Positions 33,169 to 41,142 of a stretch of 41,289 nt of DNA are shown one piece after another. The notes below the pieces were generated by a model. That model made no database searches. It worked only from the letters and a program-made list of their open reading frames with translations, and was not told the DNA's origin. A program made the translations under genes and the position numbers. Every line of letters starts with the position of its first letter. The stretch's first letter is position 1. Origin of the DNA: Verrucomicrobiota bacterium (GTDB lineage: Bacteria; Verrucomicrobiota; Verrucomicrobiia; Opitutales; Opitutaceae); contig JAEWKR010000112.1 of assembly GCA_023457715.1 (NCBI GenBank), forward strand, positions 1 through 41,289. The letters run 5' to 3'.

Positions 33169-35634
33169 ATGAAAATTTCCCTGAATTGGCTTCGTGATTA
33201 CGTCCAGCTCGACGCGTCGGTCGAAGAGATCTCGCGCGCGATCACGTTTCTCGGCTTCGAGGTCGAGGGGGTCGTCACCACCGGGGCTCCGAAGCTCGAA
33301 CACGTCGTCGTGGGCGAGATTCTGACCCGCAACAAGCATCCCAATGCGGACAAGCTCTCCGTCTGCACGGTGGACGTTGGCCCCGCTGGCGGCGTCAAGA
33401 CCATCGTCTGCGGGGCGCCCAACTGCGACGCCGGCAACCGGGTGCCGGTCGCGCTGCCGGGCGCCGTCCTGCCGGGTAATTTCCAGATCAAACAATCGAA
33501 GATCCGCGGCCAGTCGTCGGACGGCATGATGTGCGCCCCCGACGAGCTTGGGATGGGCGCCGACCATGCGGGCCTCCTGCTGCTGCCGGGCCGGCCGGAG
33601 CTCGGCACGCCGATCAACCAGGTGCTGCCTCCGGGCGACACCGTGATCGACGTCGAGATCACGCCCAACCGGCCGGATTGCCTGTCCCATCTCGGCATCG
33701 CGCGCGAACTCTCCGCGTGGTTCAAGGTGCCCCTCCGGTATCCCGAGGAGCGCTTCACGGGTGGGTTCGCGGGCGACGCGGCCCCGCGTCCCGATCTGCT
33801 CAAGGCCGTCCGGGTCGAGGCCCCGGAAGACTGCCCCCTCTACACCGCGCACATCATCACGGGCATCAAGATCGGGCCCAGCCCGGCGTGGATGCAGGAG
33901 CGGTTGCGCGCCATCGGGCTCCGGCCGATCAACAACGTCGTCGATGTCGGCAACTACGTGATGCTCGAGACCGGCCAGCCGCTGCACGCGTTCGATGCGC
34001 GGAAGCTCGGCGGCCAGGAGATCGTCGTGCGCCGCGCCCGCGAAGGGGAGAAGATCACCACGCTCGATGGCAGGGAACGGGTGCTCACCGACCGGATGCT
34101 CGTCATTGCGGACGCGACGCGGCCGGTGGTCGTCGCCGGAATCATGGGCGGCGAGAATTCGGGCGTCAGCGAGGACACCACCGACCTCGTGCTGGAATGC
34201 GCCTACTTCAAGCGTCAGTCCATCCGCGCGACCTCGCGCAAGCTCTCGCTGTCCTCCGACTCCTCCTACCGTTATGAGCGTGGCGTTGATCCCCACACCT
34301 CCCTCGAGGCGGCGTATCGGGCGATCGATCTCATCCTGGAAACGGCGGGCGGCCGGGTGGTCGGCCCGGCGTATCGGGTGGGCGGCGACGTGCCGTGGGA
34401 ACGCGAGATCGTGGTCACCCACGATTACATCACCGACAAGGTTGGTTTCGATATTCCAGCGGCCGACATGCGCGCAGCCTTCGAGGCGCTCGAGCTCGCC
34501 ATCGTGCGCGAGGAACCCACGGTCGAGCCCGCCCGCGGGCCGGCCTGGACCGTGCGCATCCCGAGCTGGCGCGACGACCTGGACCGCCCGATCGATCTGG
34601 TGGAGGAGGTCCTGCGCGTGTATGGCACGGAACGGATTCCGCCGGCCGTCGTCAGCGCGCCCGGGCTCCTCGCCGAGGACGATCCGATTGTGCAGTTCAA
34701 CCGGCGGGTGACTGACTACCTGGTGGGGCACGATTTCCACGAGTGCGTGAACTACACCCTTCGTCCGGCCCGGGAGATCGCGGCCTGGGTGTCCGCCCCC
34801 ACCGCCGCGGAGCTGGCGCTGGCCAATCCCTTCGTCGAAGACCAGTCGCACCTGCGCCCGACGCTGCTGACGGGTTTGCTCGAGTCGTTGAAGCTCAACC
34901 AGGCCCGGGGCGTGCCCGCGCAGCGTCTGTTTGAAACCGGCCGGGTGTTCATCGAACGCAATGGGCAGCAGCACGAGTGCGTCGCCGTGGGCTTCGTCAT
35001 CGCCGAGACCGACGACCGCGGCTGGCTGAAGCGCGAACCAGCCGATTTCTACGCCGTGAAGCATCTGGTGGCCGCGCTGGCCACCGCCGCGGGGATCGAT
35101 CTCGCGCGCCAGCCCTTGCTGCCGGTGGGTGCGGCTCACGCGGGCTGGCAGGAAGGACAAGCCGCCGCGGTCGGCGAGATGCTCAACGGCTGGTCCGCGC
35201 GCTTCGGGCTGCTCAACCTCGCGCTGGTCAAGGCGGTGGGAATCGAGGGCAAGGTCTACGGTGGTACGTTCGCCATCCTGCCGGAGAAACTGACGGCCGA
35301 GCAGACGCGTCGTCGGTACAGCGACTTCAGCCTCTTTCCGGCCGCGCTCCGCGATCTCGCACTGGTGGTCGACGCCGGAAGTTCCGCCGGCGAAGTCCAA
35401 AAGGCGGTCACCAAGGCCGCGCGCGCCGTCGTCGGCACCGCCTTCGCCCTGGAAAGCGTCGCGATCTTCGACGTCTACCAGGGGGCGGGCCTGCCGGAAG
35501 GGAAGAAGAGCCTCGCCTTCACCCTGAGCTTCCGCTCCGCCGAGCGCACGTTGACGGACGACGAAGTGAACGCCGTCTTCCAGAAGCTCCAGGACGAACT
35601 CGCCAAATCCACCCCGTACACCGTCCGAAAGTAA
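33169..35634 (+). CDS. pheT: Phenylalanyl-tRNA synthetase beta subunit
   Basis: An 821-residue protein of full length. Domains in order: N-terminal MKISLNWLRDYVQL, EMAP-II-like tRNA-binding domain (~42-160: VVVGEILTRNKHPNADKLSV, VCGAPNCDAGNRVPVALPG), B3/B4 editing domain (~210-400; DVEITPNRPDCLSH, NNVVDVGNYVMLETGQPLHAFD), B5 (~410-480), class-II-like core (~490-710; YTLRPAREIA), and a C-terminal anticodon-binding FDX-ACB domain (~725-821; RRYSDFSLFPAALRDLALVV). It pairs with pheS. No truncation. A CCACAGAG palindrome follows. Confidence 0.98.
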   Translation: MKISLNWLRDYVQLDASVEEISRAITFLGFEVEGVVTTGAPKLEHVVVGEILTRNKHPNADKLSVCTVDVGPAGGVKTIVCGAPNCDAGNRVPVALPGAVLPGNFQIKQSKIRGQSSDGMMCAPDELGMGADHAGLLLLPGRPELGTPINQVLPPGDTVIDVEITPNRPDCLSHLGIARELSAWFKVPLRYPEERFTGGFAGDAAPRPDLLKAVRVEAPEDCPLYTAHIITGIKIGPSPAWMQERLRAIGLRPINNVVDVGNYVMLETGQPLHAFDARKLGGQEIVVRRAREGEKITTLDGRERVLTDRMLVIADATRPVVVAGIMGGENSGVSEDTTDLVLECAYFKRQSIRATSRKLSLSSDSSYRYERGVDPHTSLEAAYRAIDLILETAGGRVVGPAYRVGGDVPWEREIVVTHDYITDKVGFDIPAADMRAAFEALELAIVREEPTVEPARGPAWTVRIPSWRDDLDRPIDLVEEVLRVYGTERIPPAVVSAPGLLAEDDPIVQFNRRVTDYLVGHDFHECVNYTLRPAREIAAWVSAPTAAELALANPFVEDQSHLRPTLLTGLLESLKLNQARGVPAQRLFETGRVFIERNGQQHECVAVGFVIAETDDRGWLKREPADFYAVKHLVAALATAAGIDLARQPLLPVGAAHAGWQEGQAAAVGEMLNGWSARFGLLNLALVKAVGIEGKVYGGTFAILPEKLTAEQTRRRYSDFSLFPAALRDLALVVDAGSSAGEVQKAVTKAARAVVGTAFALESVAIFDVYQGAGLPEGKKSLAFTLSFRSAERTLTDDEVNAVFQKLQDELAKSTPYTVRK

Positions 35635-35641
35635 AATATGG

Positions 35642-35740
35642 GCCACAGAGGACACAGAGCTCGGAGACAGAGAGCACAGAGCCAATCCCATTGGTATTTC
35701 TCCGTGTCCTCGGTGTCGGAGCTCCGTGATCCCTGTGGCT
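35642..35740. repeat. CCACAGAG-family palindromic repeat, both arms (upstream of gatC)
   Basis: Left arm 35642-35681 (GCCACAGAGGACACAGAGCT and on) and right arm ~35700-35740 (ending CTCCGTGATCCCTGTGGCT) are imperfect reverse complements around a ~19-base loop. It fills the pheT-gatC gap almost completely. Confidence 0.95.
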
Positions 35741-35750
35741 GAAATCTGAA

Positions 35751-36041
35751 ATGTCCTCTGTTCCCCAACTCAACATCGACCACGTGGCCAAGCTGGCTCG
35801 ACTGGCGCTCACGCCGGAAGAGGAGGCCAGGTTCTCGCAGCAACTGGGTGATGTGCTCCACCACATCGAGCAGCTCGGCAAGGTGGACGTGAGCGGCGTG
35901 GAGCCGACGGCTCATGCGTTCGCCGTGCACAATGTCTGGCAGGACGACATCGCCCGTCCCGGGCTCTCCGTCGAAGCCGCCCTCCAGAACGCCCCCGCCC
36001 AGCGCGACAACATGATCGCCGTGCCCAAGGTCGTCGAATGA
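35751..36041 (+). CDS. gatC: Asp-tRNA(Asn)/Glu-tRNA(Gln) amidotransferase subunit C
   Basis: A 96-residue subunit that wraps round GatA in the GatCAB complex. Diagnostic pattern: IDHVAKLARLALTPEEEARFSQQLGDVLHHIEQLGKVDVSGVEPT (family 'v..la.LarL.l.ee e...l...l..il..ie.l...d..gv.p'), and the PxxxRxD-like C-terminus NAPAQRDNMIAVPKVVE. It allows transamidation of misacylated Glu-tRNA-Gln or Asp-tRNA-Asn. First of the gatC-gatA-gatB set, each separated by CCACAGAG repeats rather than by coupling. Confidence 0.96.
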   Translation: MSSVPQLNIDHVAKLARLALTPEEEARFSQQLGDVLHHIEQLGKVDVSGVEPTAHAFAVHNVWQDDIARPGLSVEAALQNAPAQRDNMIAVPKVVE

Positions 36042-36052
36042 TCCAATCTTTC

Positions 36053-36152
36053 GCCACAGAGATCACAGAGCTCCGACACAGAGGACACAGAGCCAAGATG
36101 CCGGCCAGATCCTCCGTGTTCTCTGTGTCCGAGCTCCGTGTCCTCGGTGGCT
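36053..36152. repeat. CCACAGAG-family palindromic repeat, both arms (gatC-gatA spacer)
   Basis: Left arm 36053-36092 and right arm 36112-36152 are reverse complements with few mismatches around a 19-base loop. The right arm ends CTCGGTGGCTAA 16 bases before the gatA ATG. Confidence 0.96.
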
Positions 36153-36167
36153 AATTCCGATTCCCGC

Positions 36168-37628
36168 ATGTCCCATCCGCTTCATTACCAGACGATCGTT
36201 GAACTTTCCGCGGCACTTGAGGCGAAGACCGTTTCCGCGACGGAGCTGACGCAGGCGGTGATTGCCCGCACGAAGGCGGTCGAGCCGCAGGTGCATGCGT
36301 TCAACTCGTTCGACGAGGCGGACGCGCTGGCGCAGGCGGCGGCGTCCGACGCCCGCCGCGCCGCGGGACAGGCGAGGGGACCGCTCGACGGTATCCCGAT
36401 TGCCTTCAAGGACGTCATCGCGGTCACGGGCCAGCCGCTCACCGCGTCCAGCAGGATGCTCGCGAAGTTCGTCTCGCCCTACGATGCGGCGGTTACGACC
36501 AGGTTGAAGCATGCCGGGGCGGTCCTCTGGGGCCGGTTGAACTGCGATGAGTTCGCGATGGGGTCGTCGACCGAGAATTCGGCTTTTGGACCGACGGGTA
36601 ATCCGTGGGATGTCACCCGCGTCCCGGGCGGTTCCTCCGGTGGCAGTGCGGCGGCGATGGCCGCCGGCGAGGCCATTGCCACGCTCGGGTCCGATACGGG
36701 TGGTTCCATTCGGCAGCCCGCCGCGCTCTGCGGTGTCGTCGGTCTGAAGCCGACGTACGGGCTCGTTTCCCGTTATGGCCTGATTGCCTTCGCCTCGTCG
36801 CTCGATCAGATCGGTCCGTTCACGCGGACCGTGGAGGATGCGGCGGTGGTGCTGCAGGCGATTGCCGGCCACGACGAACTGGATTCCACCTCCTACCGCG
36901 CGGAGATCCCGGATTATCGCGCGGCCCTCGGCTCGCCGCGCCCCTGGCGCCTGGGCATCCCGAAGGAATATTTTGCCGAAGGCCTGGATCCCGGGATCGC
37001 CGCGGCGGTGGAGAGGGCGATCGCCTATTACAAGTCGCAGGGCTGCGAGATCCGCGAGGTGTCGCTGCCGCACACGCAGTACTGCCTCGACACCTATTAC
37101 ATCATCGCGACGGCGGAGGCCTCTTCGAACCTGGCGCGCTATGATGGGATTCGCTATGGCCATCGCGCCGCCGGGGCGAAGGACGTCGTCGATCTCTATT
37201 TTCAGTCGCGCGCCGAAGGCTTTGGCGCCGAGGTGAAGCGGCGCATCATTCTCGGCACCTATGTGCTCTCCAGCGGCTACTACGACGCCTATTACCTGCG
37301 CGCGCAGAAGGTCCGCACGCTCATCCGCAACGATTTCCTCAAGGCCTACCAGGAGGTGGACGCGCTGATCACGCCCACGTCACCGATGCCGGCCTTCAAG
37401 ATCGGCGAGAAGAGCGATCCGCTGGCGATGTACCTCTGCGACATCTACACGATCGGCGTGAACCTCGCCGGGCTCCCCGCCATCAGCGTCCCCTGCGGCT
37501 TCACGCCGTCGGGCCTTCCCATCGGCTTCCAACTCATCGGCCAGCCCTTCCAGGAATCGAACCTCCTCGCCATCGCGCACCGGTACGACGCCGCCCATTC
37601 CTTCGGCCGCCAGACCCCGAACCTTTGA
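36168..37628 (+). CDS. gatA: Asp-tRNA(Asn)/Glu-tRNA(Gln) amidotransferase subunit A
   Basis: A 486-residue amidase-signature glutaminase that supplies ammonia to GatB. Ser-cisSer-Lys triad: Lys in IPIAFKDVI (~79), cis-Ser and nucleophile in RVPGGSSGGSAAAMAAG and GSDTGGSIRQPAALCG (~154-178). The signature block GVVGLKPTYGLVSRYGLIAFASS is typical GatA, and ISVPCGFTPSGLPIGFQLIG is the C-terminal block. Start ATG 36168 (MSHPLHYQTIVEL), because upstream codons are repeat sequence. Its TGA is directly followed by GCCACAGAGG, the left arm of the GxxExxY-bearing repeat. Confidence 0.97.
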   Translation: MSHPLHYQTIVELSAALEAKTVSATELTQAVIARTKAVEPQVHAFNSFDEADALAQAAASDARRAAGQARGPLDGIPIAFKDVIAVTGQPLTASSRMLAKFVSPYDAAVTTRLKHAGAVLWGRLNCDEFAMGSSTENSAFGPTGNPWDVTRVPGGSSGGSAAAMAAGEAIATLGSDTGGSIRQPAALCGVVGLKPTYGLVSRYGLIAFASSLDQIGPFTRTVEDAAVVLQAIAGHDELDSTSYRAEIPDYRAALGSPRPWRLGIPKEYFAEGLDPGIAAAVERAIAYYKSQGCEIREVSLPHTQYCLDTYYIIATAEASSNLARYDGIRYGHRAAGAKDVVDLYFQSRAEGFGAEVKRRIILGTYVLSSGYYDAYYLRAQKVRTLIRNDFLKAYQEVDALITPTSPMPAFKIGEKSDPLAMYLCDIYTIGVNLAGLPAISVPCGFTPSGLPIGFQLIGQPFQESNLLAIAHRYDAAHSFGRQTPNL

Positions 37629-38115
37629 GCCACAGAGGACACGGAGCTCGGACACAGAGAACACGGAGGCCCAGATGACCAACGACATTAACCAGGTTAC
37701 GGAGCAGGTCATTGGTGCTGCGATCGAAGTCCATCGTGTCCTGGGCCCAGGGCTCTTGGAGTCAGCTTATCAGCGGGCGTTGGCACACGAACTCAGACTT
37801 CGGGGCCTCCAATTCGAGGAACAGAAGCTCTGCTCAGTCCAGTACAAGGACCTGCTGATCGAGGATGCGTACCGGCTGGACTTCCTGGTGAGTGGCCTCG
37901 TCGTGGTCGAGTTGAAGGCGATCGATGAACTCCTCCCAGTCCATGAAGCACAGGTATTGACGTATCTTCGCTTCACCCGCTGCCACATCGGTCTTCTCTT
38001 TAACTTCAGGACCACCGTGCTCGCCAAGCATGGGCTGCGTCGTCTCGCGCTATGATCACCGGTCACCCCAATCTCTCTGTGTCCTCCGTGTCAGAGCTCT
38101 GTGTACTCTGTGGCT
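37629..38115 (+). mobile_element. Putative minimal mobile unit: GxxExxY gene between inverted CCACAGAG arms
   Basis: The ~42-bp left arm (37629-37670: GCCACAGAGGACACGGAGCT and on) and right arm (38073-38115, ending ACTCTGTGGCT) are imperfect inverted copies that enclose one intact gene. In the neighbouring repeats (35642, 36053) the same arms enclose only ~19 bases. The unit sits between gatA and gatB: the left end abuts the gatA stop and the right end lies 3 bases before the gatB ATG. No target duplication is obvious. Mobility is inferred, not shown. Confidence 0.55.
37675..38055 (+). CDS. GxxExxY protein (PD-(D/E)XK nuclease-like)
   Basis: A 126-residue protein. The eponymous motif is LGPGLLESAYQRAL (G-L-L-E-S-A-Y, ~26-32). 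The conserved core continues with LEESAYQ-like helices, EQKLCSVQYKDLLIEDAYRLDFLV and VVVELKAIDELLPVHEAQVLTYLR; the Asp of YRLDF and the E-x-K of VELKA match the D...ExK active site of the PD-(D/E)XK nuclease fold. The family function is unproven. The start codon ATG follows CGGAGGCCCAG: GGAGG, five bases before the ATG, is supplied by the repeat arm itself. It is embedded between gatA and gatB, foreign to that pathway. Confidence 0.9.
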   Translation: MTNDINQVTEQVIGAAIEVHRVLGPGLLESAYQRALAHELRLRGLQFEEQKLCSVQYKDLLIEDAYRLDFLVSGLVVVELKAIDELLPVHEAQVLTYLRFTRCHIGLLFNFRTTVLAKHGLRRLAL

Positions 38116-38118
38116 AAA

Positions 38119-39576
38119 ATGAATTACGAAGCAGTCATCGGTCTTGAGGTTCATGTTCAGATCAAGACGCGGTCGAAGATGTTCACCCGCGTCGCGACGG
38201 GCTATGGCCACGAGCCGAATACGCTGACCGATCCGGTCGTGCTCGCCCTGCCGGGCGTGCTGCCGGTGATGAACAAGGCCGCGCTCGACGCGATCATCAA
38301 GGCGGGGCTTCTGCTCGGGTGCGAGATCGCCCCGGTCTGCAAATGGGACCGCAAGAACTACTTTTATCCGGATTCCCCGAAGAACTACCAGATCTCCCAG
38401 TACGACCAGCCCATCTGCCTCGGTGGGGCCGTGGAGATCGAGCTTCCGGGTTCGGCGCGCAATGTGATGGGCGAGCACAAGAAGATCCCGCTCACCCGCA
38501 TCCATCTCGAGGAGGACGTCGGCAAGCTGAACCATCACGGGACGGATTCGCTGGTGGACTACAACCGGGCCGGCACGCCCCTGATGGAGATCGTCTCGGA
38601 GCCGGCGCTGCACTCCGCGGAGGAGGCCTACGCCTACCTGCAGTCGCTGCGGGCCACGATCATCTACGGCGGGATCTCCGACTGCGACATGGAGAAGGGC
38701 CAGCTGCGTTGCGACGCGAACATCTCCATTCGTCCGGTGGGCGAGACGAAACTCGGCACGAAGGTCGAGTTGAAGAATCTCAATTCGATCTCGTTCGTTC
38801 GCGATGGCATTGCCCACGAGATCAAGCGGCAGATCGGGGTGATCGAACGGGGTGGGAAGATCGTCCAGGAAACCCGCGATTACGACGGCATGACGGGGAC
38901 TTCGCAGTCGCTGCGCAGCAAGGAGGAGGCGCACGATTACCGTTACTTCCCGGATCCGGATCTGATGCCGGTGAAGGTGGATGCCGCCTGGAAGGACCGG
39001 ATCAAGGCCGAATGCCCCGAGCTGCCGTTCGACAAGCAGCGTCGGTTTATGGAGCAGTACCAGCTGCCCTACACCCTCACGTCCGTCCTCGTCTGGGACC
39101 GGGCCCTCGCGGACTACTTCGAAGAAACGGTCGCGCTTGCGGGTGCAGGCAAGGCCCAGGCCGCGGGCAACTGGATCACCAATGACCTGCTGCGCGAACT
39201 TGGCGCCGCGAATCTTTCGTTGGCCGAATCCAAGGTGCGCCCTGCCCATATCGCCGCGCTGGTGAAGCTGGTGGAGGCGGGTACGGTCCTGACGAACGCG
39301 GCCAAGGAGATCTTCGTGGAGATGGCCACATCCGGTGAGATGCCCGAAGTGATTGCCGATCGCCGTGGACTCAAGGCCGCGCCGACCGATGCCGGTGAAC
39401 TCGAGCAATGGTGCCGCGACTCCATCGCCGCCAATGCGAAGGCGCTGGCCGAATTCAAGTCCGGCAAGGACAGCGCGATCAACGCCTTCAAGGGGCCGGT
39501 CATGAAAGCCGCGAAGGGCAAGGCGAACCCCAAGCTCGTCGACGAGACGCTGCGGCGGCTGCTGGCTGGCTCATGA
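38119..39576 (+). CDS. gatB: Asp-tRNA(Asn)/Glu-tRNA(Gln) amidotransferase subunit B
   Basis: A 485-residue GatB that binds the misacylated tRNA and activates and transfers the amide. N-terminal YEAVIGLEVHVQIKTRSKMF, the metal- and substrate-site blocks PDSPKNYQISQYDQPICLGG and IHLEEDVGKL, DYNRAGTPLMEIVSEP, RCDANISIRP, KVELKNLNS and RYFPDPDLMP are all typical. The C-terminal YqeY-like tail domain (~400-485) is intact (AKEIFVEMATSGEMPEVI). Start ATG 38119 (MNYEAVIGLEV), three bases after the repeat arm; an upstream in-frame GTG-like codon lies in that arm. The stop TGA is followed directly by another repeat, GATTTGAGATC. Confidence 0.97.
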   Translation: MNYEAVIGLEVHVQIKTRSKMFTRVATGYGHEPNTLTDPVVLALPGVLPVMNKAALDAIIKAGLLLGCEIAPVCKWDRKNYFYPDSPKNYQISQYDQPICLGGAVEIELPGSARNVMGEHKKIPLTRIHLEEDVGKLNHHGTDSLVDYNRAGTPLMEIVSEPALHSAEEAYAYLQSLRATIIYGGISDCDMEKGQLRCDANISIRPVGETKLGTKVELKNLNSISFVRDGIAHEIKRQIGVIERGGKIVQETRDYDGMTGTSQSLRSKEEAHDYRYFPDPDLMPVKVDAAWKDRIKAECPELPFDKQRRFMEQYQLPYTLTSVLVWDRALADYFEETVALAGAGKAQAAGNWITNDLLRELGAANLSLAESKVRPAHIAALVKLVEAGTVLTNAAKEIFVEMATSGEMPEVIADRRGLKAAPTDAGELEQWCRDSIAANAKALAEFKSGKDSAINAFKGPVMKAAKGKANPKLVDETLRRLLAGS

Positions 39577-39667
39577 TTTGAGATCTGAAATTTGAGATTT
39601 GAGATTCGAGCAGCGCATCGCCGGGGGTTTGGCCCGATCTCAAATTTCAAATCTCAAATCTCAAATC
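39574..39667. repeat. GATTTGA-family palindromic repeat, both arms
   Basis: Left arm 39574-39610 (TGATTTGAGATCTGAAATTT and on) begins with the TGA stop of gatB; right arm ~39635-39667 (CGATCTCAAATTTCAAATCT and on) is its inverse. The ~25-base loop contains CAGCGCATCGCCGGGGG. The arms are AT-rich, unlike the flanking DNA. Confidence 0.94.
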
Positions 39668-39681
39668 GCGGCTCCGCCGCG

Positions 39682-39720
39682 TGACAATTCCCTGACAATT
39701 CGCTGACCAGCCGGTGACAA
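39682..39720 (+). promoter_or_regulatory. Four direct repeats TGACAA at an exact 11-bp period
   Basis: TGACAA, TGACAA, TGACCA and TGACAA start at 39682, 39693, 39704 and 39715 (period 11). Read on the other strand this is TTGTCA-N5-TTGTCA, the arrangement used by PhoB/OmpR-type response regulators, whose boxes are direct repeats of TGTCA-like elements spaced 11 bp. It lies 51 bases before the VWA gene start and probably forms its operator. The binding protein is not identified. Confidence 0.55.
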
Positions 39721-39770
39721 CTCGGGAGCGGGGATGTGGTTGAATCGTGGTGTACCAACCAACGACTCCC

Positions 39771-41129
39771 ATGAAACTTCGTTCTCTCTTCTCGGTTTTC
39801 GCGGCGCTGCTCGGCGCCGCTGTTGCCCTCGGCAGCCAGATCGCCACCTCCGCGACGCCGTCGGTCGCCCTTCGGATCGACGTTGATCGCACGGTCCTGC
39901 CGGCCGACACCACCGACAAGGCGATCCTCAAGATCTGCCTCGATGGTCTCCGGCCGGAGCGGCGCGGGGTCCGCCCGCCGGTCAACCTCGCGCTGGTCAT
40001 CGATCGGTCCGGCTCGATGGCCGGCGACAAGATCGAGAAGGCCCGTGAGGCGGCGATCGAGGCGGTGCAGCAGCTCGCTGCCGACGATATCGTCTCGGTC
40101 GTCATTTATGACGACGCCGCCGAAGTGCTGGTCCCGGCACAGCGTCGCCGGGATGGTCGACAGATCGCACAGGCCATCCGCGGCATCGAGCCCGGCGGGA
40201 GCACGGCGTTGTACGACGGGGTGAAACACGGCGCCGAGGAAGTGCGCCGCCACCTCGAGGACCGGCGTTTCGTCCACCGCGTGATCCTGCTGTCCGACGG
40301 CCTCGCGAACCGCGGTCCCAGCTCTCCCGCGGAACTCGGCCGGCTTGGCCGCGAACTCATGCGCGAAGGCATCTCCGTCACCACCATCGGCCTCGGCCTG
40401 GGGTTCAACGAGGACCTGATGACCCAGCTGGCGCAGCGCAGCGACGGCAACACGTACTTCGTCGAGAACAGCGACGACCTGCCCCGGATTTTCGCGGCGG
40501 AACTCGGCGACGTCCTCAGCATCGTGGCCCGTCGCGTGGTAGTGGAGATCAACTTTCCGGCCGGGGTTCGTCCGCTGGCGTTTGTCGGTCGTGAGGGTAA
40601 AATCGATGGCCAGCGCGCCGAGTTGTCCCTGAACCAGATCTATGGCGGGCAGGAGAAATTTGCGCTGGTCGAGGTGGAGGTTTCGCCCCGGAAGTCGGGC
40701 GCCGAATCGACCCTCGCCACGGCGCGGGTGACCTTCGAGGACGCGCTGCAGGCGCGCGAAGCCACGCTGAGCGCGAAGCGGAACGTGACGTTCAGTGCCG
40801 ATCCTTCGCTGATGGTCAAATCCGCCAATCACCAGGTGCAGGCCGACTACGCCGTCAATGTGCTGGCCGTGGCCAAGGATGAGGCGGTGGCGCTGGTGGA
40901 CGCGGGAAAGCGCGCGGAGGCGGGCCAGCACCTGCGCGAACGGGCCGCCAAACTCCAGGCGGTGGGGCGCGCGTATTCAAATCTCGCGGTCACCGCCGCA
41001 GCCGCCCCGATGCAAGCGACTGCCGACACCCTGGCCCGCGAGGGACTGGACAATGCCAAGCGCAAAGCCTTCCGCGCCGAAAGCGCCGAAGTGCGGAACC
41101 AGCAGGCGACCCCCGCCGTTTCGCGGTGA
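39771..41129 (+). CDS. Exported von Willebrand factor A (VWA) domain protein
   Basis: A 452-residue protein with a signal peptide (MKLRSLFSVFAALLGAAVALG, cleaved near SQIATS). The VWA domain spans ~70-240: MIDAS residues in LVIDRSGSMAG (DxSxS), the Thr in GGSTALYDGVKHG and the Asp in ILLSDGLANRG, so metal binding should be intact. After it come a beta-sandwich-like region (~245-365, VVVEINFPAGVRPLAFVG) and a helical C-terminus (~375-450, NVLAVAKDEAVALVDAGKRAEAGQHL). VWA proteins of this layout are common exported proteins of unknown ligand in Planctomycetes and Verrucomicrobiota. ATG 39771 is chosen by the signal peptide. The TGACAA array upstream suggests regulation by a response regulator, possibly phosphate-related. 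Confidence 0.88.
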   Translation: MKLRSLFSVFAALLGAAVALGSQIATSATPSVALRIDVDRTVLPADTTDKAILKICLDGLRPERRGVRPPVNLALVIDRSGSMAGDKIEKAREAAIEAVQQLAADDIVSVVIYDDAAEVLVPAQRRRDGRQIAQAIRGIEPGGSTALYDGVKHGAEEVRRHLEDRRFVHRVILLSDGLANRGPSSPAELGRLGRELMREGISVTTIGLGLGFNEDLMTQLAQRSDGNTYFVENSDDLPRIFAAELGDVLSIVARRVVVEINFPAGVRPLAFVGREGKIDGQRAELSLNQIYGGQEKFALVEVEVSPRKSGAESTLATARVTFEDALQAREATLSAKRNVTFSADPSLMVKSANHQVQADYAVNVLAVAKDEAVALVDAGKRAEAGQHLRERAAKLQAVGRAYSNLAVTAAAAPMQATADTLAREGLDNAKRKAFRAESAEVRNQQATPAVSR

Positions 41130-41142
41130 GGGGGTTATCACG

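Noticed and set aside
31876..35691. A 1271-codon open frame on the minus strand
   Set aside because: It lies opposite pheS and pheT, both fully supported; composition is shadow-like and it crosses repeats.
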